Assembly: GCA_964572955.1 (NCBI GenBank)
Contig: CAZNGY010000044.1
Coordinates: forward strand, 1 to 13,134
Reading direction: 5' to 3'
DNA from: UBA3775 sp964572955
GTDB taxonomy: Bacteria > Bacillota > Clostridia > Lachnospirales > Lachnospiraceae
Length of the DNA: 13,134 nt
The translations under genes and the position numbers were made by a program. Positions 1 through 5,642 of this stretch are shown here, piece after piece. Positions within the stretch are counted from its first letter, which is position 1; each line of letters begins with the position of its first letter. The notes beneath the pieces were generated by a model that searched no databases, was not told the DNA's origin, and worked only from the letters and a program-made list of their open reading frames with translations.

Positions 1-1109
1 AGGCTCAGACAATGCTCGATCACCTCACTGTTTCATTCTATCACATTGTAAACAATCTCGGGCCTCACGGTCTTCCGCTTGCAATGCGTGCCGACTGGAA
101 CGACTGTGTCAACCTTTCATGCTTCTCCGACAAGCCGGGCGAAAGCTTTCAGACTTACACAAATCCCAAGTTTGCCGCTGAAGGCGGTTACTCAAAAACA
201 GCTGAATCCGTAATGGTTGCCACACTCTTTACGTACACCGGTCCTTCATATGTAGGAATCTTAAAGCATCTCGGAAAAGACGATGAGGCTGCAAAGGCTC
301 AGGCTGAGATCGACAAGATGAAGAAAAACGTAATGGAATCCGCATTTGACGGTGACTGGTTCTTAAGAGCATATGATGCAAACGGTGAAAAGATGGGCTC
401 CAAAGAATGTGAAGAAGGAAAAATCTTTATTGAACCACAGGGATTTGCAGTTATGTCTGAAATCGGTAAGGAAGAAGGAGCAGACATCAGGACTCTTAAC
501 TCCATTGATAAATACCTTAACACAAAATATGGTCTCGTTCTCAATAACCCTGCATTCACAAAATACTATGTACAGTATGGTGAAATTTCTACATATCCGG
601 GCGGATACAAAGAAAATGCAGGTATCTTCACACATAATAACGCATGGATTATCTGTGCAGAAGCTTATGCCGGACGTGGAGACAAGGCATTTGAATACTA
701 TTCAAAGATTGCACCTGCTTTCAACGAGGAAATTTCTGAACTTCACAAGACAGAGCCATATGTATATGGTCAGATGATTGCCGGCAAGGATGCATCCAGA
801 TTCGGTGAAGGAAAGAACTCATGGCTTACAGGAACAGCAGCATGGAACATGGTTGCAATTTCACAGTACATCCTCGGTGTACAGCCTGACTTTGACGGTC
901 TTAAGATCGATCCATCAATTCCAAGTGAATGGGATGGTTTCACTGCTTCCCGTGAATTCCGTGGAGCAACATACAAGATTACGGTTAAGAACCCTGATCA
1001 TGTATGCAAGGGCGTTAAGTCAATGACAGTTGACGGCCAGGCAGTAAACGGAAATGTTATACCTGTACTTCCTGCAGGAACACATGAAGTTGAGGTTGTT
1101 CTCGGTTAA
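1..1109 (+). CDS. GH94 phosphorylase, probably cellobiose phosphorylase (5'-partial)
   Basis: This is the C-terminal ~368 residues of a glycoside hydrolase family 94 phosphorylase. The open frame runs off the left edge, and the first complete codon is at 3-5, upstream of the internal ATG at 12. GH94 enzymes cleave a beta-linked disaccharide with inorganic phosphate in the cytoplasm, giving a sugar 1-phosphate and saving ATP. The segment GLPLAMRADWNDCVNL carries the family DWND motif. Its first Asp (codon 93-95) aligns with the catalytic acid. The nearby CFSDKPGESFQTY and the late QYILGVQPDFDGLKIDPSIP and RGATYKITVKNP segments fit the catalytic (alpha/alpha)6 barrel and the C-terminal beta-sandwich cap. 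ADWNDC followed by PGESFQT suggests cellobiose rather than chitobiose phosphorylase, but the substrate-binding half lies outside the window. The gene ends in TAA just before a strong terminator. Confidence 0.88.
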   Translation, partial: AQTMLDHLTVSFYHIVNNLGPHGLPLAMRADWNDCVNLSCFSDKPGESFQTYTNPKFAAEGGYSKTAESVMVATLFTYTGPSYVGILKHLGKDDEAAKAQAEIDKMKKNVMESAFDGDWFLRAYDANGEKMGSKECEEGKIFIEPQGFAVMSEIGKEEGADIRTLNSIDKYLNTKYGLVLNNPAFTKYYVQYGEISTYPGGYKENAGIFTHNNAWIICAEAYAGRGDKAFEYYSKIAPAFNEEISELHKTEPYVYGQMIAGKDASRFGEGKNSWLTGTAAWNMVAISQYILGVQPDFDGLKIDPSIPSEWDGFTASREFRGATYKITVKNPDHVCKGVKSMTVDGQAVNGNVIPVLPAGTHEVEVVLG

Positions 1110-1132
1110 TCCAAAAATTTAAATTTTAGAGT

Positions 1133-1170
1133 AAAAAAGAAGCTTCTCAAATCTGAGAAGCTTCTTTTTT
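1133..1170. terminator. Bidirectional intrinsic terminator between GH94 gene and rarA operon
   Basis: A perfect 17-bp inverted repeat (1133-1149 and 1154-1170) encloses a 4-base loop. The core is GAAGCTTCTCA with A6 on the left flank and T6-7 on the right, so both strands read a stem followed by a U-run. It sits 23 bases after the GH94 stop (+) and 51 bases after the last gene of the minus-strand operon, so it can end both convergent units. Confidence 0.9.
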
Positions 1171-1171
1171 T

Positions 1172-1190
1172 ACGGCCGAAATGCCGTTTT
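1172..1190 (+). terminator. Possible secondary terminator hairpin
   Basis: ACGGC (1172-1176) pairs with GCCGT (1183-1187) around a 6-base loop and is followed by TTTAATTATTT. It lies directly after the main terminator and may act as a backup on the plus strand. On the minus strand it is not followed by a U-run. The stem is only 5 bp, so the call is weak. Confidence 0.3.
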
Positions 1191-1221
1191 AATTATTTCT
1201 GTTTTATTATCATCATAATGA

Positions 1222-1485
1222 CTATTTATCCGCCATCCATGGTCCGAAAGGCACGTCATCCTTAAGTTCATTTCCTACAGACACGCTTCCTTCAAGTTCA
1301 ATTGTATGAACAGATTTATCGGACATGTGCTTTTGGGAATAAAATTTATATATCACAAATCCCATCGTAACGCATATTACGAACCAAAGCAGTATACAGA
1401 CTGCACGTCTCCTTTTTAAAACACGCTCCGAGCCACTGGTTTTCTTTGTTAGTATTCTGCTGTCATATCTCGATCCGGATTTCAC
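1222..1485 (-). CDS. Small single-pass membrane protein, unknown function (GTG start)
   Basis: An 87-residue protein and the last gene of the rarA operon. It has a basic N-terminal ~27 residues (including LKRRRAV), one hydrophobic helix at about residues 28-48 (CILLWFVICVTMGFVIYKF), and an acidic ~38-residue tail. The positive-inside rule predicts a cytoplasmic N-terminus and an external tail. I recognise no family. The start is GTG at 1485-1483, supported by a GAGGT ribosome binding site at 1492-1496 with 6-base spacing. The overlapping ATG two bases upstream (1487-1485) reads ATG TGA and cannot be the start. Its ribosome binding site lies next to the stop of the upstream SEC-C gene (14-base gap), consistent with co-transcription. 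Confidence 0.72.
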   Translation of the reverse strand: MKSGSRYDSRILTKKTSGSERVLKRRRAVCILLWFVICVTMGFVIYKFYSQKHMSDKSVHTIELEGSVSVGNELKDDVPFGPWMADK

Positions 1486-1499
1486 ATTTCTACCTCAGA

Positions 1500-2012
1500 T
1501 TAAGCCTGCTTTAAAAGACAGCACTGCTTATATTTACGACCGCTTCCACATGGGCAAGGATCATTACGACCAACCTTCTTTGGCTTTACAATAGTACCGG
1601 ATTTTCTCTGTTCCTTATAAATTTCCTTTCTTCTTTCAGCCGGGATAAGGTTGTCCCACTGTGGAAGTTTGTAAAGCCACTCAGCTTCACACTCTACCAT
1701 ATTGTAGTAAAGTTTTTCTTTGTCATAACCAAGATTAACAACCGTATCCTCCGTCATTTCCTCAATAGGGTTTGGATTTATAAGGCTGTCATTGATTCCG
1801 TCAAGTATACCAACAAAAGTTGAAAGTTTAACATTAAACTTCTCTGCAAGTTCCTTTACAGTACCTGTAACAACAGTATCCGGATTTGAAAGGATTTCTT
1901 CGTAAACACCTTTTTCATCTGCAAAATATGCACCCCAGAAAATCTGTCCTTCCTTACTTTTATTTAACTCTTCGGAGTAAGCGTAGTCTCTCCATTCTGT
2001 AAGTAAACTCAT
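1500..2012 (-). CDS. SEC-C motif zinc-binding protein
   Basis: A 170-residue soluble protein ending in a textbook SEC-C motif: NDPCPCGSG then YKQCC. The zinc ligands are about C153, C155, C164 and C165. SEC-C motifs, first known from the SecA C-terminus, bind one zinc and usually mediate protein or ribosome contacts. Here the motif is attached to an unfamiliar helical N-terminal domain of about 145 residues with Trp at 7, 26, 112 and 119. An in-frame ATG exists 15 bases further upstream (2027), but AGAGGT at 2019-2024 lies 6 bases before the ATG at 2012, so MSLLTEW is preferred. That AGAGGT would be inside the coding part of the longer version. The gene follows the DUF6273 gene by about 31 bases in the same operon. 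The molecular role is unknown. Confidence 0.85.
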   Translation of the reverse strand: MSLLTEWRDYAYSEELNKSKEGQIFWGAYFADEKGVYEEILSNPDTVVTGTVKELAEKFNVKLSTFVGILDGINDSLINPNPIEEMTEDTVVNLGYDKEKLYYNMVECEAEWLYKLPQWDNLIPAERRKEIYKEQRKSGTIVKPKKVGRNDPCPCGSGRKYKQCCLLKQA

Positions 2013-2018
2013 TTTTTT

Positions 2019-2024
2019 ACCTCT
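2019..2024 (-). promoter_or_regulatory. Ribosome binding site fixing the SEC-C gene start
   Basis: AGAGGT on the minus strand, 6 bases before the ATG at 2012. The upstream ATG (2027) has only an A-rich leader with no such match, so the shorter protein is favoured. Confidence 0.7.
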
Positions 2025-2043
2025 CATATTCTTTTTTGATTAT

Positions 2044-2904
2044 TTAGGGATTATTTTTTATACAGATTACAGGCCTTACACCCTTGATTTCATCCTGTAT
2101 AAACCCCTCTTTATTAATACTGCCGCTTTCATCCGCGAAAGCAGCCTCACTTTCACCGGTCATTATATCCGAAGTTGACATTATTCGCAACCAGTAAGAT
2201 GAAAAATTATCATCGGCAGCAGAAAGCCCCAAACTCTGTGCATACGGCGTTGCCTTTGCTGCCGTCCCACCTTTATTTTCGTCTCCAAGAATTTCATCAT
2301 CAGGTATCGTAACATATGTCCCCGTTTCCTCACTTTCAACCGGTACACCGTCAACAATAATTATTTTAAGCATTTCTGCCTTTTCTTTCGACGAAAATGC
2401 CTGATTATAAAAATCTCCGTTCAAAAAATCATTTATATTTTTTTCTCCGTTAAGTAAAGCACTTGATTTGTAATACTCAGAAGCACCCAGAATATATTCC
2501 GAAACCAAAACAACACAATCCTCATTCGAATATCGTACTATCCAGCTTATTTTTTCCACCTCACCGTTTTCACCCTGAGGATATGTTCCCAGGAAAATCC
2601 TGCTGCCTTCCGTATACCCTTTATCTGCATCCGCTCCCGTCGCCGTTACTTTTTCCTCTGAGACATCTCTTTTATCCCACCAGCTTTCAGAGTCGGCATC
2701 TGACTTACTTGCCACTTTTTTTTCATCTTCCGTCCCCTTTTTTCCCCATTCTTTACCTCGAAGCCAGAATCCGGCAATAATAATGACTGCAATTAATATT
2801 GTAAGAACTGCCATCTTCACCACAAAAACAACCCCGTGTCTTACATTTCTCTTCTTGCGGTATTCCGTAAAATCAACTATCTTTCTCTTTTCATTCTTCC
2901 CCAT
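2044..2904 (-). CDS. Membrane-anchored DUF6273-type protein
   Basis: A 286-residue protein. It has a basic cytoplasmic N-terminus (residues 1-23), one transmembrane helix (about 24-48, VVFVVKMAVLTILIAVIIIAGFW), and a charged low-complexity linker rich in Asp, Glu, Lys and Ser (about 50-100). A C-terminal domain (about 101-286) follows. That domain resembles the DUF6273 pattern: IFLGTYPQ near 103-110, then ISWIVR (119-124), VLVSEYIL (132-139), DFLNGDFYNQAFS (159-171) and a terminal GVRPVICI. These domains are common in surface and lipoprotein-like proteins of Lachnospiraceae; the biochemical function is unknown. The domain should lie outside the membrane. The start ATG sits inside the end of the upstream gene (14-base overlap) and is directly preceded in frame by TAG. 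The nearest purine-rich site (AGAGGTT) is more than 12 bases away, so translation is probably coupled to the upstream gene. Confidence 0.75.
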   Translation of the reverse strand: MGKNEKRKIVDFTEYRKKRNVRHGVVFVVKMAVLTILIAVIIIAGFWLRGKEWGKKGTEDEKKVASKSDADSESWWDKRDVSEEKVTATGADADKGYTEGSRIFLGTYPQGENGEVEKISWIVRYSNEDCVVLVSEYILGASEYYKSSALLNGEKNINDFLNGDFYNQAFSSKEKAEMLKIIIVDGVPVESEETGTYVTIPDDEILGDENKGGTAAKATPYAQSLGLSAADDNFSSYWLRIMSTSDIMTGESEAAFADESGSINKEGFIQDEIKGVRPVICIKNNP

Positions 2905-3181
2905 CTAAACTATTCGTAACCTCTTTTCCTTCTTCACTGCAGACATCTTCTTCAAATAGTTCTTCGATATGTTTTTCTTCCCTATGAACCGCATCATAAA
3001 CTGCAATAAGCATATATATTATAATAGGAACGAAAACCAGACAAAAAAGTGATGCCATCATCATTTCCTTATTTCCTAAAATCATACAAACACATCCTGC
3101 TGCAACAAAAATTACTATTGCCGCCAAAGCAATGATGGCAAGAACTCTTCTGACGGAGCACCTCTTATTCTTCGCACTCAT
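2891..3181 (-). CDS. Small two-helix membrane protein, unknown function
   Basis: A 96-residue protein with a basic N-terminus (KNKRCSVRR) and two hydrophobic helices at about residues 12-34 and 40-62, joined by a very short turn (GNKEMM). An acidic C-terminal tail follows (HREEKHIEELFEEDVCSEEGKE). With an N-in helical hairpin both ends would be cytoplasmic. I recognise no family. The ATG overlaps the last 17 bases of rarA, and a GGAG sequence inside the rarA end lies about 10 bases before it. The gene also overlaps the start of the downstream DUF6273 gene by 14 bases, so three successive genes are translationally interlocked. Confidence 0.75.
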   Translation of the reverse strand: MSAKNKRCSVRRVLAIIALAAIVIFVAAGCVCMILGNKEMMMASLFCLVFVPIIIYMLIAVYDAVHREEKHIEELFEEDVCSEEGKEVTNSLDGEE

Positions 3182-4493
3182 TTCTTATTTTCTCCATCCT
3201 TTCCTTAATATTTTTCTCATATCCCTGTTCATTCAGGTTGTAAAAACGCATGTTTCTCAAATTCTCAGGCATATATTCCTGATTGCAGTAGTGATTCCTG
3301 TAGTCATGAGGATACTTGTAATCAATACCGTGTCCCAATTTGGCAGCACCCTTATAATGCGCATCCATCAGATACGGAGGAATTGCTCCAGGTCTTTGAT
3401 TCTTTACCGCTTCCATGGCTCTGTCAATGGCTTCGTAGGCCGAATTGCTCTTTGGAGCCGCTGCGACATAGGATGCTGCCTGTGACAAAATAATTGCAGC
3501 TTCAGGCATACCTATTCTTTCAACTGCCGTAAAAGCCGAAGAAGCAACAACAATCGCCATCGGGTCTGCATTACCGACATCCTCCGATGCGCATATCGCT
3601 ATTCTTCGTGCTATAAATCTCACATCTTCCCCTGAATAAAGCATTCTTGCCAGATAATAGACCGTTGCATCTATGTCTGAACCTCTCATGCTTTTTATAA
3701 AAGCGGAGACCGTATCGTAATGACTGTCCCCATCTTTATCATATTTTGCGGCACGCTTCTGAATACACTCCTGTGCCACTTCCATTGTAATATAGATTTT
3801 ACCGTCTTTTGACGGAGAAGTCGTAAGTACACCCAGTTCAATTGCATTCAATGCATTTCTTGCATCACCGTTTGAGATATCTGCCAAAAAATCAAGAGCT
3901 TCTTCCTCAATCACGGGATTATAAACCGCAAGACCATTTTCGCCATCCTCAAGTGCTCTTCTGATAAGCTTTTTAATGCTTTCTGTTGAAAGCGGTTTCA
4001 GTTCAAAAATAATTGAGCGGCTTATCAAAGCGTTATTAACCTCGAAATATGGATTTTCTGTTGTTGCTCCGATAAGAATTATCGTTCCATCCTCAACAAA
4101 AGGAAGCAGGTAATCCTGCTGTGCCTTATTGAAACGGTGTATTTCATCAATGAAAAGGATTGTTCTCTTTCCATACATTCCGAGAGTATCCTTAGCCAAA
4201 GCAACTACTTCCTCCATCTCCTTTTTTCCCGATGAAGTCGCATTTATTCTTACAAATTCTGCACTGGTCGTTTCTGCAATTACTTCTGCAAGTGTGGTTT
4301 TTCCGGTTCCCGGCGGTCCGTAAAAAATTACTGAACTTAATTTATCTGCCCTGATGGCTCTTGTGAGCAGCTTGTTTTCACCAAGAATATGTTCCTGTCC
4401 GACAATTTCTTCCAACTTTTTCGGACGCATCCTGGAAGCAAGCGGTGATTCCTTTTTTCTGCTTGTTTCCCTCATATAATCAAATAAATCCAC
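3165..4493 (-). CDS. rarA: Replication-associated recombination protein RarA (MgsA) AAA+ ATPase
   Basis: A 442-residue AAA+ ATPase of the RarA/MgsA/WRNIP1 family, related to clamp loaders and RuvB. These proteins act at stalled or gapped replication forks and bind SSB and DNA ends. Visible motifs are the N-terminal SPLASRMRPKKLEEIVGQEHILG box (about 17-38), Walker A GPPGTGKTT (59-67), Walker B LFIDEIHRF (113-121), sensor-1 IGATTENP (141-148) and the SRS arginine-finger region (about 158-160). The C-terminal tetramerisation domain includes RGSDIDATVYYLARML and the GAIPPYLMDAHY segment. Length is normal for the family. The start is GTG at 4493, backed by GGAG at 4500-4503 with 6-base spacing. 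It heads the minus-strand operon and is divergent from the DUF4250 gene. Confidence 0.95.
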   Translation of the reverse strand: MDLFDYMRETSRKKESPLASRMRPKKLEEIVGQEHILGENKLLTRAIRADKLSSVIFYGPPGTGKTTLAEVIAETTSAEFVRINATSSGKKEMEEVVALAKDTLGMYGKRTILFIDEIHRFNKAQQDYLLPFVEDGTIILIGATTENPYFEVNNALISRSIIFELKPLSTESIKKLIRRALEDGENGLAVYNPVIEEEALDFLADISNGDARNALNAIELGVLTTSPSKDGKIYITMEVAQECIQKRAAKYDKDGDSHYDTVSAFIKSMRGSDIDATVYYLARMLYSGEDVRFIARRIAICASEDVGNADPMAIVVASSAFTAVERIGMPEAAIILSQAASYVAAAPKSNSAYEAIDRAMEAVKNQRPGAIPPYLMDAHYKGAAKLGHGIDYKYPHDYRNHYCNQEYMPENLRNMRFYNLNEQGYEKNIKERMEKIRNECEE

Positions 4494-4499
4494 TGTCTT

Positions 4500-4503
4500 C
4501 TCC
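4500..4503 (-). promoter_or_regulatory. Ribosome binding site for the GTG start of rarA
   Basis: GGAG (continuing as GGAGAAG) on the minus strand, 6 bases before the GTG at 4493. The next in-frame ATG, at codon 7, would cut into the conserved N-terminus and has no comparable site, so the GTG start is preferred. A TATAAC element at 4524-4529 on the minus strand could be the -10 of the rarA promoter, but no convincing -35 goes with it. Confidence 0.55.
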
Positions 4504-4542
4504 GTTTCCGGATGTCAGCGGCAGTTATAACCTCTAATCATC

Positions 4543-4571
4543 TTGCATAACCCTTTAATTTGCGTTATACT
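4543..4571 (+). promoter_or_regulatory. Sigma-A-like promoter for the DUF4250 gene
   Basis: TTGCAT (4543-4548), a 17-base spacer, and TATACT (4566-4571). The -10 matches the consensus at five of six positions and the -35 at three to four. It would give a leader of about 40 bases. That leader contains a small hairpin, TCACC/GGTGA (4586-4590 with 4595-4599), just upstream of a strong AGGAGGT ribosome binding site. Confidence 0.55.
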
Positions 4572-4620
4572 TATATCAATTATGCTCACCTGTCGGTGAA
4601 CAAATCATTAGGAGGTACAA

Positions 4621-4794
4621 ATGCTGCCGAAAGATCCTTTTCTGCTTGTAAGCTATGTCAATACAAAGCTCAGGGACGATTACGAAAATCTCGAATCCCT
4701 TGCGGATGCCGAAGGGGTTTCCGTTTCTGACATTACTGATGCTTTGAAAAAAATCGATTACGTTTATAACAAAAATACAAATCAGTTTTCATGA
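4621..4794 (+). CDS. DUF4250 family small protein
   Basis: A 57-residue protein beginning MLPKDPFLLVSYVNTKLRDD and ending YNKNTNQFS. The pattern is LPKDPxxLxSxxNTKLRD, then a helix with LADAEGVS, then a short IDYxYxxxxNQF ending. It matches the DUF4250 family, which is widespread and highly conserved in Clostridia. Function is unknown. The SVSDITDALKKIDY part looks like a small helix-turn-helix-like fold, which is inference only. The start is certain: a near-perfect AGGAGGT (4610-4616) sits 4 bases before the ATG, and a good promoter lies just upstream. It is a monocistronic-looking gene divergent from rarA. No clear terminator follows it before yigZ. Confidence 0.88.
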   Translation: MLPKDPFLLVSYVNTKLRDDYENLESLADAEGVSVSDITDALKKIDYVYNKNTNQFS

Positions 4795-4960
4795 TATTCC
4801 ATAGAAAATCGTTTGTCAAGAATGCTTCAGACTGTTTAGCCGAATCAGACCTTTCCTCATATGTATAAAAGGAAAGAACTGCCTGTAAAATTACAGTATG
4901 TCGGCATTTTACGACAAACTGCCGGACATCTGACCGGTTATAAAACGGAAATGAGGTTTA
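4795..4960 (+). promoter_or_regulatory. Intergenic leader with palindromes upstream of the YigZ-family gene
   Basis: This gap of about 165 bases has no ORF but several dyads. CTGTAA-AA-TTACAG (4883-4896) is a perfect 6+6 palindrome of operator size. ATGTCGGCA (4898-4906) pairs with TGCCGGACAT (4920-4929) with one bulged G. CTTTCC/GGAAAG near 4851-4876 can form a weak stem. A TATAAA near 4940-4946 lacks a good -35. The elements could be an operator and a leader hairpin. No known riboswitch pattern was recognised. Confidence 0.3.
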
Positions 4961-5578
4961 ATGGATAAATTACTATATATAAGAGGACCGGTTCAGGCAG
5001 AAATAACGGAAAAAAAATCCCGTTTTATTACCAATATAGTCCCTGTTGAAAACGAAGAGCAGGCTCTTATGTTTATTGATTCGATCAGAAAAAAATACTA
5101 CGACGCCAGACATAACTGTTATGCCTATATCACTGGAGACAACGACGAATTCACACACTGCTCCGATGATGGTGAACCTTCTCATACTGCCGGCAGACCG
5201 ATGCTTGAAGTTCTTAAAGGTGCCGGACTTCACAAAGTCTGTGTAACCGTAACAAGATATTTCGGAGGAATTCTTCTTGGAACAGGCGGTCTTGTAAGGG
5301 CTTACCAGGGTGCAGTAAAAGCGGCAATTGACGGATGTGAAATCTACGAACTTGCACAATACCGACGAATTCATATTTGTACCGATTATCCGGGACACGG
5401 AAAGATTTCGTTTATGGCACAGTCCGAGGGTTATATAATAAATAATCTTGTCTATACTGATAAAGTAGAATTAGATTTATGCGTTCCGCCCGAAAAGGAA
5501 CAATCTGCCGTACTCAATGTTACTTCCATCACAAACGGCAGAGCATCTATAGAAATCGGCGAACTCTTTAAGGCATGA
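4961..5578 (+). CDS. yigZ: YigZ/IMPACT family protein (UPF0029)
   Basis: A 205-residue protein of the YigZ/IMPACT family, which is universally distributed. The eukaryotic member IMPACT modulates GCN2 signalling; bacterial members are implicated in translation or nucleic-acid binding, but the role is not firmly established. Family hallmarks are EITEKKSRF (14-22), ARHNCYAY (49-56), CSDDGEP then TAGRPML (67-82), and VTVTRYFGGILLGTGGLVRAY (about 95-115). These make up the UPF0029 N-terminal domain. The final ~65 residues fit the DUF1949 domain. Length is normal. The start has GAGGT 4 bases before the ATG. The class A PBP gene follows after 64 bases. Confidence 0.92.
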   Translation: MDKLLYIRGPVQAEITEKKSRFITNIVPVENEEQALMFIDSIRKKYYDARHNCYAYITGDNDEFTHCSDDGEPSHTAGRPMLEVLKGAGLHKVCVTVTRYFGGILLGTGGLVRAYQGAVKAAIDGCEIYELAQYRRIHICTDYPGHGKISFMAQSEGYIINNLVYTDKVELDLCVPPEKEQSAVLNVTSITNGRASIEIGELFKA

Positions 5579-5595
5579 TTAAGGCACTTAATCAT
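5575..5595 (+). repeat. Hairpin at the yigZ stop codon
   Basis: ATGATTAAG (5575-5583) pairs perfectly with CTTAATCAT (5587-5595) around a GCA loop. The stem begins at the TGA stop codon of the YigZ gene. It is followed by only a short T-rich stretch (ATTTC), so it is at best a weak or partial terminator or an mRNA-stabilising end. A second small stem, ACTTC/GAAGT (about 5608-5622), lies just before the PBP ribosome binding site. Confidence 0.4.
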
Positions 5596-5632
5596 ATTTC
5601 AGACAGAACTTCTTCATGAAGTCTCATAAAAC

Positions 5633-5636
5633 GAGG
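5633..5636 (+). promoter_or_regulatory. Ribosome binding site fixing the PBP start
   Basis: GAGG with 6-base spacing to the ATG at 5643. The earlier in-frame ATG at 5616 lies in a small hairpin and has no ribosome binding site, and this GAGG would fall inside its coding sequence, so 5643 is the preferred start. Confidence 0.65.
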
Positions 5637-5642
5637 AAAACT

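Noticed and set aside
373..777. 134-residue plus-strand ORF inside the GH94 gene
   Set aside because: It lies wholly in another frame of a clearly conserved enzyme, has no ribosome binding site, and its translation has no domain-like composition.
1485..1487. ATG start for the small membrane protein
   Set aside because: It is followed at once by TGA (ATG TGA). The GTG two bases later is in frame and has the right spacing to GAGGT.
2463..2780. Plus-strand ORF of 105 residues opposite the DUF6273 gene
   Set aside because: Its Pro/Leu/Phe/His-rich low-complexity translation is the antisense of a Lys/Glu-rich linker, and it has no ribosome binding site.
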